From Pelecanus crispus (Eukaryota; Chordata; Aves; Pelecaniformes; Pelecanidae), in the NCBI RefSeq assembly GCF_030463565.1, contig NC_134654.1, positions 16,756,202 to 16,820,201 on the forward strand: DNA of 64,000 bases. The letters are read 5' to 3'. The translations under genes and the position numbers were made by a program. Shown here one piece after another: positions 47,996-59,800 of this stretch. Numbering within the stretch: position 1 is the stretch's first letter; every line of letters starts with the position of its first letter. The notes under the pieces are model-generated. The model had not been told where the DNA came from, searched no databases, and saw nothing but the letters and a program-made list of their open reading frames with translations.

Positions 47996-48263
47996 GGGAA
48001 CTGTCTGGGTATCGGTCGGCGGGTGGTGAGCAATTGCATTGTGCATCACTTGCTTCGTGTATCATTATTATTATTATCATTATTATATTGTTATTATTAT
48101 CATTACTATTTTACTTTATTTCCATTATTAAACTGTTCTTATCTCAACCCAGGAGTGTTTCTCACTCTTACTCCTCCGATTCTCTCCCCCATCCCATCGG
48201 GGTAGGGGGAGTGAGCGAGCGGCTGCGTGGTGCTTAGTTGCTGGCTGGGGCTAAACCACGACA

Positions 48264-51200
48264 ACCACCCACCTTGATTTCATTTGCTAGCAAAAGTACC
48301 CTTTGTCTATGAGTCTGTTTGTTTTTCTATCTGCAACTTGATGATTTTCTGTTGTGCGTCAAGGGGATGTAGTTCTTAATTGTTGGTTTTTGCAGTAGAG
48401 TGTCTTAATTTAAATGAGCAGACAATGTCTGTCTTATTGCTGTCAGGACACAGATTTTCAGTTTCATCCTTTTTTGAAACTCATCACCAAATCAGTGGGA
48501 TAATATACCAAACATTAGAGAGAATCATTCTTTGGAAAAGGTCCCCTAGATTTAACCATGTTTGAGTGGGAGATGGTGAGGAGCATGGTGTGAACATGCT
48601 CTTCCAAATGTTGTTGTTTGTCTTGTCCATTTATATTTGTTCTCTACAATGGTGGAGGACAAGCCGATTACTAGGGTCAGGACACTGGAGGACTGATAAG
48701 GGTTTTGTGTATTGATTCATTCTTAAGATATAGGAATTGGAGAGCTTCACCAGATGCTAAACTTCCTAACTCAGAAAGTTGGGTAGGATTATGAAATACA
48801 AGAGAAAAGAATTCAGGGGAAGCATGTGCCTTGTTGGCTTCTGTGTCAAAATGTTGAGTGTTGAGCTGTTGAAACAATGAAGCAAACTCAATACTGCCTC
48901 ATCTACATTTTTTCTTAACAAGCCAACAAACAACAAATTCCCAGGCAAGACAACAGGAATGAAGAGTAATAAAATCAAAGCAGGGCACACTGCTGTCTTC
49001 AGACCTTGTTCTAAGAAACTGAGCAATAAGAGCCAGGAGTTTTTTAAAGACTAATTTGGCCATACTATTCCCAGTTTCTCAATGAAGAAGGAGTGTCATT
49101 TTGCAAACTGCTACTGCCCCTAACCTTGTGAACTGCTTCAGCTTTTGTTTTTATTGCAAACTTGATCCTTGAAAGGGAAGTAAAATCTTTTAGCAACAAC
49201 AGTGGTAGCTTTGGTGGACATGACAGCAATAACTCATTCTTTTGTGAGCAGAGAAAACTTCAAAACTATTAAAATAGAAAATGTGCGAGTTCTCCTTTTA
49301 AGAAGAACTAACTAGTAAAATGATTATATTTCCCAGAAGACAATGAAATGTAAATAATCTTGTCACTGCACATCTTGTAGTCAGTCCACCTCCTTTCTGT
49401 GTACTTCGAAGACCCATGAAGTTGTTTATTCACACTTGGAAACTTTGCAAAAATTATTTGTTCTATTCTCCAGTTTCCCTGTTGTTTGAATTTCCCACTT
49501 TATCTGCACCACCAAAACCCAGTCTCAGCCACTGCCCCGGGGCTACCCTGCAATGCAGAATGTAATGTCTTGCTGAGAGCTGTGCACACACACACTTTTT
49601 TCATTTATAGAGTGCTGTGTGTCTCAAAAAATGTGGGCTCCAAGGACTGTTTTATATAATATTTATGTTTCTCAGACACATGAGAGATCACTCACAACCT
49701 GACAGAAGAGAAATGATGCCTCTGCCAGTGGGAGGTGTTTTTTTGCTGCAACATCAGCAGAAAGTAAATTAGTTCCCAAATGAGAGTTCATAGAGTTTCT
49801 AGCTGTCATTTCCATCCAGCTTTGGACTATGCTAGCATCTTCTTTCTTACAGGGAGGAAAAGTTTCTGCAAGTCTCTGGTCAGCACCAAGTATATCAGCT
49901 ACTGATGCCAGAAATGGAGCACAAGGTGATCAAGCACTTGTTCTCATTAAAAGGAAAGAGATACTCAAGCTGCAGTTGAGGCACTTCTGGCCATTATTGC
50001 CAATGATGTCAACTAATGAATGAAAACCTTGCACAGAGCAGCAGAGCTAGGGTGAACACCTCTGTTTGCCAACTGGATTCACAGGTTTCCAACAGCTAGC
50101 CCTCTCCTCCAAGAACTTTGTAGCAGTTCAAGCACATGAAGTAGGGAAGTCTTGCATTTCTTTATCTCCATCCTCCTTGTCAGGACCCTAAGCACAGAGA
50201 TGTTAAATGAGATCTCTGAGGTCATGATAGCCACAGAAAGGCAAGAGTGCTGATTTCAGCTTCCACCTCACAGCACTCAGCTGCCTTCAAGCTGCTCACA
50301 GTATGTTCAATAAAAAAAACCAAAAACCCGAAGATTCATGAGCATCCCTGAAGAGCTCTGCTGGTAAGAGGGTGCAGTATAAAAAGGCCAAATACATATA
50401 TCATGAACATTTGTGATCAGCAGGTGATGTCAAGCAAAACATCTGTTTCACTCGAGTTGGGACTCATTCTCTTGTGTTGCGACTGAGTCATTAAGGTGTA
50501 TAATTAACACAGGGGTCTAGTCCCATTTCAGGAATCCTGGAGTAAGAAAGACATCTGCCCAAATCTGACAGATATCACACAGTATGTTCAGGAGACTGTC
50601 TTTCTGGAAAGACAGCTGGAAGACAGGCAGGATATCCTAAGGCATCTCAAATGTCATTAGACACCTATGATTAGCTGGCTGAGTCCTACCTGCAGCTGAA
50701 CAGGCTGCAGAGGAATGGGAGACTGTCACTGACTTGCCTTCAAGGAGGCTGAGGTCCATCTGGACTCCTGGATGTAAGTTGTGTTTTGCTGAGCTGTGGC
50801 TTGCTGATCCCCTGGTCTAGCTACTGTTGCAAAACATGGAGTCAATCAAACACTGCCCTTGACACAGTGACAGCCCTGAAGGGTGCCCAGCTGCACCATT
50901 TTCACTCCCTGAAGTCTTGTTTCACTTTTCTGTTCCACTCCTGACCTCTGTCACTTGCTGAGAGGGAGTACAGTGATAAACTTCTGTCATTCACATGAGT
51001 GAAGATATCATGTGACTTTGCAATGTTATGGTGTCAGCATGTGAGACAGCAACACCTGGAAGATACTCTTATCGTCCCTGATACAAGACAGTCCTTTGCT
51101 CTGTTTGCACAGGAGGTCAGACAGCTTGATCCCATAGGTCTCTCATAACTCTACCCTCTTTAAATGCACAGTGCAGACACTGGCTTTCCATTCTGAGTAA

Positions 51201-53979
51201 GCATGCCCTATTCAGCAAGGGTCAGGGAGCCACTGAGACCCTGGAGTGAACAGTGGCACTTGTGCCAGAATGCAAGGATCTTAGGTTTTCTGGCTGCGAA
51301 ACTGCACATTTCTGATCCTTTCTCTGTGGTCTTAAAGGAGCATTTGGCTTTAGCCCTGCTTGTCCTCCTGATTATTCCCATGCTTCCTCGACCCAAGACT
51401 GCGAGCTGAGAAGACTGCTGACTGTGCTGACTTCCCAAGCAGACTGGTTTTATAATTATTCTCTCCAGTCTTCAAAGTTTTCTGCTTCTAGATTGCATGG
51501 ATATTTTAAAAGAATAAATGCTTTAGGGCCTTCTCCAGAAAACACTGGCATTAGTCTTTCCATTGAATTGTGTCAGTATTAGGTCATATCTCTATTAGAG
51601 GTCTTTCAATGACTTTGAGGTTTCATGGGTCAGTCAGGAGAAACAGCCATTGGTTTGTAGAAGCTGCAGCACAATCAGAGTGGAAAGTATTAAGGCACTT
51701 CAGGCTCTAGCAAATGCCTCTTTAGTGTGTGCACTATTAACTTTTTTGAAGCTTAAAATGTGAATGTCACCATATCTCAGAGGGACAAGAAAAGATCCCT
51801 GAGCACAAACAGATCTCCCTGAAGACATCCTACCTTCACTCCAAAGTAGGATTTGTTTTGGCAATAGACAAACTAGAATATAATCTTTGTTGAACTTTTC
51901 AATGGAAGGGATGACTCCTTTGGTTGAACTTGTCACCATTAGAAAGCCCACAGATGTGGCTGATGATAAATGCTTGAACATACTGGCATCCTGCCTACCC
52001 AGCTGCAGCCTGTCAAAAGCTGGTTGCTCATCGGAGGTCACCTTAAATGCTAGACAGTCAATGAGAAATTTTTTGCTTCTTTTCGCACCTTGCTGAAGAG
52101 CAGTACTAAGTGAAGACTTCAGCCAGCCAGTTTGGACACTTAGTCTCTGCTGGTATAGATGTTGTAGATGGACAGGAGATCCACAGATCAATTAGAATAA
52201 GGTTTTTTCTGAGCCTCAAAGCCAAACAAAGTCAATGATGTATGCAGTTAAAAAGAAATTTGGAAAGGAAGTACCAAAAGTGAATTAACTGCTCTGAGTC
52301 CCTAGCTGTAGACAGCTTTTCAGTGGCTTCCCCTTAGATTTAGATGATCATGTCTAAATTAAGGAAACTAATTAAACACTCATCGGCTAGTTTGCAAACA
52401 GCAGGCAATTAACTCCAAACACACTCGCTGCTTGAGTTAGCTCAGCAGCAATGGAGAGAGTGTCCCAGACAATACAAAATATCACATGGTCTTGAAGCTT
52501 TGCTTTGCCATATATGCTACAGACCAGAGCTATGGAAGCTGTAGAGCAACCAGGATTCCTTTGGAGCCGGTATTACCACTACATCAATACCCCTGTCTTG
52601 CTGAATTTAGTGAATGGCACCACTTCTAAGCACCAGGAGTATTGACAAGTCTTCCCACTGGGTTGAAACCAGGAACCAGAGCTCAGGCTGCATGAAGGTA
52701 GGTGTCACCATCACTCCCAAAGAAGGGGAAGGACCAGATGATACTGTCATGGGAAAGCACAGCTTTGACCAAGTCAGGTGAAGAGGTGGAAGACCACAAC
52801 CTTTTCCCTCTTGACCACTTCTAGCCTTGTCATGAAATCACCAAGGTGCCATAAATGCAGAGCTAACCCTGTTGCACTCCAGGGGCCACCACCGCTCCAG
52901 GGCAGTTGGGCAGTTCTACCTAAATTTGGCTCCTAGGCATAAACGTACCCATGGAATAATTTCTACATGATTTCTCACTGCCCAGGATATATTTTTATTA
53001 AATTTTTGCTAAAACCTAGGAAAGCAATTTTCAGGGAAGAGTTAGCACAAGGCTTGTTCATAGTCAAGAGAGAAAGTGGTAAGAAAATGGTTATCTTCCC
53101 CTGCAGATAGCTACCAGCTGTATTTCAGAGAAGCCAACCTGGACAGCCACATCTGTGGCCCCTTAAACAATTTCCATGCTTACACCATTGCCTGCACTGC
53201 AGTTTAAAGGCAATGGTGTGAGCAGGCAAAGTGGTTACACATATAACCAAGGAGTAAAAGGGCAGAATTACCAGGGATGCCACTTGAAACAGTAAAGCTG
53301 GCATGAAGGAAATACAGTCAGCCATTGCAGGGGGATTAGGCAAGACAGGAAAGCAAGTGCTCTCTCACTAGCTTAACATGGAGCATGAGCTGAGCTTGCC
53401 CTCATTTGGAAGTATGCATTTGTTCTTTTGGTTTTCAGTGAATACAGCTGAGGGACTTGATACAACCCTGGGGATACACAAACAGTGAAACATGTCTCGT
53501 TGACTTGGTAGATGCGCAATAGCCTAGGTTGTGTCCAGTGTTGCTCTCCATCTCTTTTCTCTCCACCTTGGGACAGAAGTTGGGTCAGCTCCAGTACGTT
53601 GGCATTTTATATGAGGGAACAGACCTGTAAGGTTACAAAGGATCCCACAGACCTTAGCCACCTGTACCATCCCCTTCCCAAGATAAAATCAGCTCTACCT
53701 CTAGTCTAGCTTCTTCTTGAAGACTTTGGTGATGGATTCAGATCTTCCTCATGCAGTTTATTAGGTGCTATTATGATGATACCATTAGATGAACATATCT
53801 TGGCTGCCAAGGACATGGCACAAGGCCCACCTTTACAGCAGCCTTTTCCAAGTCTGAGAATGGAATTGCCTTCTCTTTCCCAAAGTTGAAAAACCCTGAT
53901 TCATCAGAGCACTCCAGGGTTTTACGTTATTGATTGTTCTCAGCGTTTACCTCTGGATTCTTCTAGGTTACTCCAGTTG
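48264..53979. other. Unique noncoding stretch
   Basis: About 5.7 kb with no supported gene. Frames up to 163 codons (51700-52191, minus) have no domain. Contains a MIR-like trace (50185-50285) and a candidate conserved AT-rich block (52320-52450). Confidence 0.5.
50185..50285 (-). repeat. Ancient MIR-like SINE trace
   Basis: The wording 'aagcacagagatgttaaatg' followed by 'gaggtcatgatagccacaga' and 'ggcaagagtgctgatttcag' parallels the reverse complement of a MIR/CORE-type SINE ('ggcacagagaggttaagtga ... aaggtcacacagc ... ggcagagctgggatt'). Diverged, no ends visible. Second such trace in the window after 3790-3885. Confidence 0.45.
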
Positions 53980-54740
53980 TCGTGCTGTGCAGCACTCCAA
54001 ACTGGGCATGGTGTCCCAGCTGGTCCTTCTCCTGGTAGAGGTTCCTGGTGTCCTGAGCCCTGCCTGCACACAGCCAGAGTAGCCTGCACCCTCTGTGGTG
54101 GTGGGACACTGCTATGTCACACCCTTGTGTGATCCCCTCCTAGGTCCACAGTTGGATCCCACCTAAAGGGAGAGTTTTACATCACCCTTACTGAACTCTG
54201 GACTAGAGCTTTTTTTTTTTTTTTTTGGCTCTTTCCTCAGTCTCAAGGTCTTTTAAAATCCTTTTAAGTCCTTTGCCATCTGAGACCATTTGCAAATGCA
54301 AGGTACATGAGCATCTTCTGTTCTATAGTACAACTCATGGATGGGGATATTGAATAACCCAAGGTCCGGGGAAAGCCTTAGGAATAAGCTGTCCCAGGCT
54401 GAAAAAGAGTTACTGGTAGCTGCTCTATAATCCTGGTTGGCTGCCCAGTTCTGTATCCCTATCTGGTAGATTCACCTCACATATATTTCTTTAGCTTATT
54501 TATGGGGATTTAAAGACCGAGAGATTTAAAAGTGCCACTGCATCAGAACAGGTAAGATCTATTGCCTTTGCGTTGTCCACAAGATCAGTTACCCTCTTAC
54601 AGAAGGAAATTAGATGGGTTTGATGTGATTTGTTTTTGACAATCAAGGCTGACTATTACTCACCTCCACATATTTTCCAGGTACTATTCTCCTTAATTAT
54701 TTTTCCAGGAATTAAAGCTGAGTTACAGGATTCCAGTACT
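53980..54740 (-). mobile_element. Archaic CR1/L3-type LINE fragment
   Basis: A diverged CR1 relic on the minus strand. The clearest part is 54330-54740: plus-strand wording 'gatggggatattgaataacc', 'aaggaaattagatgggtttg', 'aatcaaggctgactattact' and 'ttaattatttttccaggaat' matches, in reverse, the RT segment of old amniote CR1. The first part (53980-54200, 'tccaaactgggcatggtgtc') fits the element's downstream coding region but less surely. A T17 run (54210-54226) interrupts it. All frames are broken. Confidence 0.7.
54210..54226 (+). repeat. Poly(T) tract within the archaic CR1
   Basis: Seventeen T. No separate retroposon body is seen on either side, so it is listed as a simple repeat. Confidence 0.85.
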
Positions 54741-56413
54741 GAGAGAGAGGACCTCCAGTACCCACTCCTTTTCCCCCTCCAGGTTTAAACTTTACATGCT
54801 AAGAATAGTGTTGAGACTGAAATGGACTGTGCTGCCATGGTAGCTGACAGTGCTGCCTTTGATACCCCCTCCCTGTCCTGTCCAGTCACTTACCTGCTGA
54901 GGGGCAGATTCCCCAGATGTGTCGTCTCCAGAGCAGACTTCTCCTTGCCTGTGCCTCTGTGCAGGGATGTGTCAGGATCCCACAGCAGGAGCTCTGACTG
55001 TAACCATGGACTTTATCATGAGGAGGTACCCCCATGACTCTCTGGTCTGGTCTCCTGTTAATGATGTGGGCTGCAGCACCTTGCTGGCACTGCCTCCAGG
55101 AAGTTCTCTCCGAACATGTGTTAGCTGTTATGTGGCAGTAGTTACATTGTGATCCAAACTTTGCTGTAACTTCCCTACCAGATGAACATCTGTGTGCAGA
55201 GAAGAAAGCCCTCCCCTCCAGCCCTGGCAAGCAGGACTGACGTTAAGCTGCTCCTCACATGGAAGAAAACCTGTAAAACTGTATTGGAAAACTCCTAGAT
55301 CTTTTAAGTCTATTCACATCTCAAATGCTACATGGCCTAGAAACTTCAGAGCTGATATATTGACCGGATATTGCTAAGAACCAGCACACAGGCTGCTGGA
55401 GAGAGCAGGGAGACTTTCTTTTTCATACCCACCCCGCACAGAGATAGCAGTGTGAGGGCAGGGTTCAGCAAACAAGCATTTCGGGGGCTGTATTCAAAGG
55501 CACATGGCGCCAGCAGTCCTCATTTCACTTCTGAAGTGGCTGACCATAATGTCAGACCTACTCAGCTCCCAAAAGTTCTTTTCACCCCTGTCACTCTGTG
55601 TTGGTGGCTCCCCAGTGCTAAGTGCTTCAGAATATTCAGTCCTCATCAGGACCTGAGGCACCAGAAAGGATGAAGAGAGGTCCCATAAATTGTAAGTCTT
55701 GCAAATATTCCAAGAAGCTGGAATTTCTCTGATTTCTCTGACTCTGCAGACTTGTCTTTATCTTTTAACCTTATCCTGCCCCTTGACTCCTTCTCCTTTT
55801 TGATATTGCTAGTTTTGCCTTACTAAAGCTTATTCCCAGTCAATAATTGATAAATGCTTCCCCCCCCCCCCCCCCCAATTCCTCTTTAACAGAGTTTTCT
55901 TTTTTGCCTGGGAAACAGCTGCAGAAAACACCCTTGACAGCTTTCCTTTTAACCTCATTTCCAGAGTTCTGGTCTTATTTAACAATAAACCACACACATC
56001 ATTTACTGCTGTTCTGTAAGTAACACTCTGTGGTTCAACTCAGATTTATTCAATTTCACGCTGGAGCAAGCTATTTATTCCTGAGTCTATTTTCTCATAA
56101 GCCTAAATCACAATTTATCAAGGCTAAGCATTGTTTTAATTTAAAATAAAATATGAGAGAACCCATTGCAAAAGGAGCATGATCTGCTACAGTCAGGTGG
56201 TTACTCTCATCTCGGAGTTGCAGCTCTCACTTTTTCCTGCAGTCTATTCACAAGGGGGCTGGATGAACAGGGGGATGGTTTACATCAAATAGGGCTCCGA
56301 AGAAGAAGCAACCTGAGGTGTGACAGCAAGCTCAGAGCTGAAGTCTTGCATTATTATTTTATTGGGTAGTAGTGGCAGCAGACTTCAGCTAAGCATGAAA
56401 GGACAAATCACAC
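54741..56413. other. Unique noncoding stretch
   Basis: No gene seen. Frames up to 114 codons overlap in both directions at 54820-55230. A run of 17 C occupies 55860-55876. Confidence 0.5.
55860..55876 (+). repeat. Poly(C) tract
   Basis: Seventeen consecutive C. G-rich on the minus strand, so prone to slippage and assembly error. Confidence 0.9.
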
Positions 56414-56858
56414 AGGCCTTATGAGGAGCTGCTGAGAGAACTGGGATTGTTTAGCCTAGAGAAGAGGAGGCTGAGGGGAGACCTTATTGCTCTCTACAAC
56501 TACCTGAAAGGTGGTTGTAGTGAGGTGGGTGTTGGTCTCTTCTCCCACATAGTTAGCGATAGGACGAGATGAAATGGGCTCAAGCTGTGCCAGGGGAGGT
56601 TTAAGTTGAATATTAGGAAAAATTTCTTCATGGAAAGGGTAGTCAAGCATTGGAACAGGCTGCCCAGGGAGGTTGTGGAGTCACTATTCCTGGAAGTGTT
56701 CAAAAACCGGGTAGATGTGGCACTTCAGGACATGGTTTAGTCTAGTGTACCCTTGATTGGTTTAGTGTGGACTTGATAGTGTAGGTTAATGGTTGGACTG
56801 GATGATCTTAAAGGTCTTTTCCAACCTAAATGATTCTATGATTCTATGATTCTATCAT
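56414..56858 (+). mobile_element. CR1 LINE, 5'-truncated 3' end
   Basis: Plus-strand CR1 of about 445 bp, closely similar to the copy ending at 23557. It opens in the middle of ORF2 ('ccttatgaggagctgctgag', the YEERLREL region), keeps 'gggaggtttaagttgaatat' and 'cattggaacaggctgcccag', then the 3' UTR ('ggatgatcttaaaggtcttt') and three terminal attctatg-type units. On the sense strand the coding part has a premature stop ('cgagatga' near 56567), so it is dead. Confidence 0.96.
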
Positions 56859-59800
56859 CCAACCCCAAATGTGAGAGGAGCTGGGGAAGGCAGGGGAAAG
56901 GGTTTTACAGCTTGTTAGGACCCATGGCACCCACATGTCAGACAGGGAGGGATGACCAGCAGTAGCTACACAAATTCATGGCTGTCCCCATGGCAAATGC
57001 CCACCATCAGGCCAGGGAACAGGGGCAGAGGATGTGTTGTCTTCTGGAGACCCAAGGTCACAGCACTGACTGCTCTTCAGGTCCCCTGAGCCACAGATGA
57101 GACAGTCCTCGCTCAGAGGCAGAGAAAGAGAAAAGCTGTTTTGGATGGCACCAAGGTAGCAGGGAGCAGGATAAGCCACGTACCTGGTCACCCCTCCAAG
57201 GGACAGCAGTGATGGATGAACCCTCAGAGCTCTCCTGTCCTTGTAAAGGCACTGGTGGTACCAGTGCCATGGGTGTTTCAGAGAATAAACACCTGTCTGC
57301 AGCATTTGCTTGCACTCAGTGAGGTCTTGGTGTTTCACAAGCTGTAAGGACCTTGTCTTGTGGGGAGGACACCTGCCCTGTTCCTCCTGGGAGCCCATCC
57401 CTGCTGTGTGTGCTGTCCCCAGGCAAGGAAGTTCATGCAAGACCCAGGGAAAGCTGAGAGGAGGTGACCTGCTGCTCCAGCACTGCAGGGGTTCACCTCT
57501 CTGTGATGGATCACCCTCTTGTGCCACTGGGCACTTAGGAAGCATACATGATATACTGCATGAGTCAAGGTGAAGCTCTATAATACAAGTGGGTTAGGGA
57601 GGTTAATTAAATGTTGCTAGAGGAAAGCTAATGAACAGAGAGTTTCCAGAAACAATGGTATGTACCAGGTGATGTGCTGTCAGCTGTGATCATGAATCAA
57701 GAATGTCTCGAGGGCTATCCAGACAGAGCTCTCCACAGCTCTCCACTTCATGGCCCAGAAGAAAGCACCTAAGCAGCAAGAACAGAGCGAGCCATGCAGT
57801 CAAACAGCATCCCTCCCTCCTGTCCTGTGCATGCTGCTCTTGGGTGCTGGTCTGCATCTCCATCACTCCCTCCTGCAGGTCCACAGGCGCTCCCTGGAGC
57901 CTCTACCTGCCTCCCCACTGCTCTGCCCCACAGCTCTCCCTTCACAGCCAGCACACACCAACCTCCTCCGCCAAGCTAGGACAGAGCTTCAGCACACTGC
58001 TGGCAATAAAAAAACTGCTGGGCATCAGTAACAGAGAAAAAAAAAAATGTGAGCAAAGAAGGGCCGTAGACTTGAAGGGAAAGTTACCATAACCAGAATA
58101 TTTCTGTATGCGGTCATATGCTGGAAAAAGAGCAACTAAAAAACATTAGCATGATGGAGACCACTCCTGAGAAGGGTGTCACAAGGCAGTTTTTCCTCTT
58201 ACTGATTTGGAAGATGAGATTGTAAATAGACTTGAAATGAGTTACAAGACACATACAACTGCCCTGCCATTTATAAAATGTTCGCTTGCCACATGGTGCC
58301 ATCCGCACATTGGTTACTTAATGGAAACACAGGTTCTGCCAAAAAACAGAAACAGGACTGCTTCTAGTGTCTGTAAATAGATTGTGAGGGACATTCATGG
58401 AGCTTTAGACAACTGTGGAAACTTAATGTTAACTACAGCAGTGGATACCTGCAGAGTGACAGACGCTGCCAGATGAAACTCCTGGTAAATCAGAAGGAGA
58501 ATGGAGAAGCAGCTGGTGTGGTTGCTGCTAAAGACAGCAGTCCATGTTTCATAAAGTGCTGGTAATGCAAGCCAGCTGCCAAGCAGGGAAAACCTGGAAG
58601 GAGGTGATGCACTGCTGAAGGGACAGGGAACAGATGTCCTCCTGCAAGAAGCAGCAGCCAAGGTTCACCAGCGAGAGCCACAGGGTTTCATAGGTGCTCT
58701 GAGCACTGGTTCATCAAAAACATAGCTCCCTGGGAGAGGTTGTTGGTTGCCTGTACCATGTGCAATTAAAAATGTGACGGAGCTGTGGAGCTGGATGGAG
58801 ACCCTCTCCCCGCTGAGCTAGAAATAGCTGCCAGATCACCATAGTGCCAAAACAGGCAGAATGCATTCAGCAGCCATCTGGGCAGAGGACGACAGCAGTT
58901 CAGGAGGTGCAGAAGTGCAGAGGTGACTTTGAAGTGCAGGAGGTGTGTATGAAAGCACAGGGAAAGCCTCAGTTCCAGCAGCACAGGGCTCAAGGACGTA
59001 GTGGAGAGTGCCTGGAGCAATGCTCCAAGAGCCAGTATGAGTGCCACCCTGCCAAGGAGAGATCACCTCCCATAGACACATGAGCATCTCCCTGGTCCCT
59101 GCCAGGGGACAGCCTGTGGTACTGAATGAAAGTCTGGGGCATACTTCAGTCCACCATTTACCCCCACCCCCATCATAGTCTGACAGCAACTTGGTTTATT
59201 CACGTGCTACCAGGAAGGCTGCTCACTCACTTCGCATTTTTCTGGAGAAAAAGAGGAAAAACTGCTGGAGATGGTATCTTCAATGCATTTAGTAACCTAC
59301 AGAGGTTGATTTTTGTCTGGTTTAGAGTTTAACATTTCCAGCGCAAGACTGTTTGAGGTATGGTATGAACTGGATTTAAAACCATCAGCTTTGTAGGGAA
59401 TGCATCCAGAAGACTCCTGTCTCAAGGTCACTCAGGGGCTGAATGAGATGTTCTTAAATTATTATGGTGGTTTTCATGAGGACTGAAGAAAAGCAGTGTG
59501 AGAATGGAGGGTTATGACAAGCATAAAAAAATCAGTGTTAGGAGAGTATCATTAATGTGAGATGAGTTTTCCCTTGTGTGTGATGCTGCACACTAACCAC
59601 TGTGTGCACTATGGGATACACTGGCTGGTGTACATGTGGTTCCTGGGGGACATGGGGAAGGGGGCCTCATGTCTGTGTCTCATTCAGGAGGTGCCACAAG
59701 TTCTGGAGCAATGCTGTTGTATGAGCCTCTTCCAATGTCTCCAACACACTCAGTCCCACCATCTTCAGCTTGCTCTTGGAAGCCTGGCTAGCACAGTGAG

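Larger units (their letters stand above)
47692..48263 (+). mobile_element. Solo LTR of avian ERV, copy 4 (best preserved promoter)
   Basis: A complete 572-bp LTR on the plus strand with ends TGCCCTGG (47692) and CACGACA (48263), flanked by a perfect 5-bp duplication ACCAC (47687-47691 and 48264-48268). Contents in order: U3; an intact palindromic CRE TGACGTCA (47935-47942); TATA box TATATAA (47950-47956); a G run (47960-47969); a perfect 18-bp palindrome (47978-47995); ATT-type microsatellite (48061-48113); ATTAAA signal (48127-48132); and a C-rich 3' part. It keeps CpG sites that are mutated in the other three copies, so it is either the youngest or has been kept less methylated. No provirus body remains. 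Confidence 0.97.

Noticed and set aside
56976..57545. 189-codon minus-strand frame
   Set aside because: GC-richer DNA with overlapping frames on both strands; no domain, no splice context.
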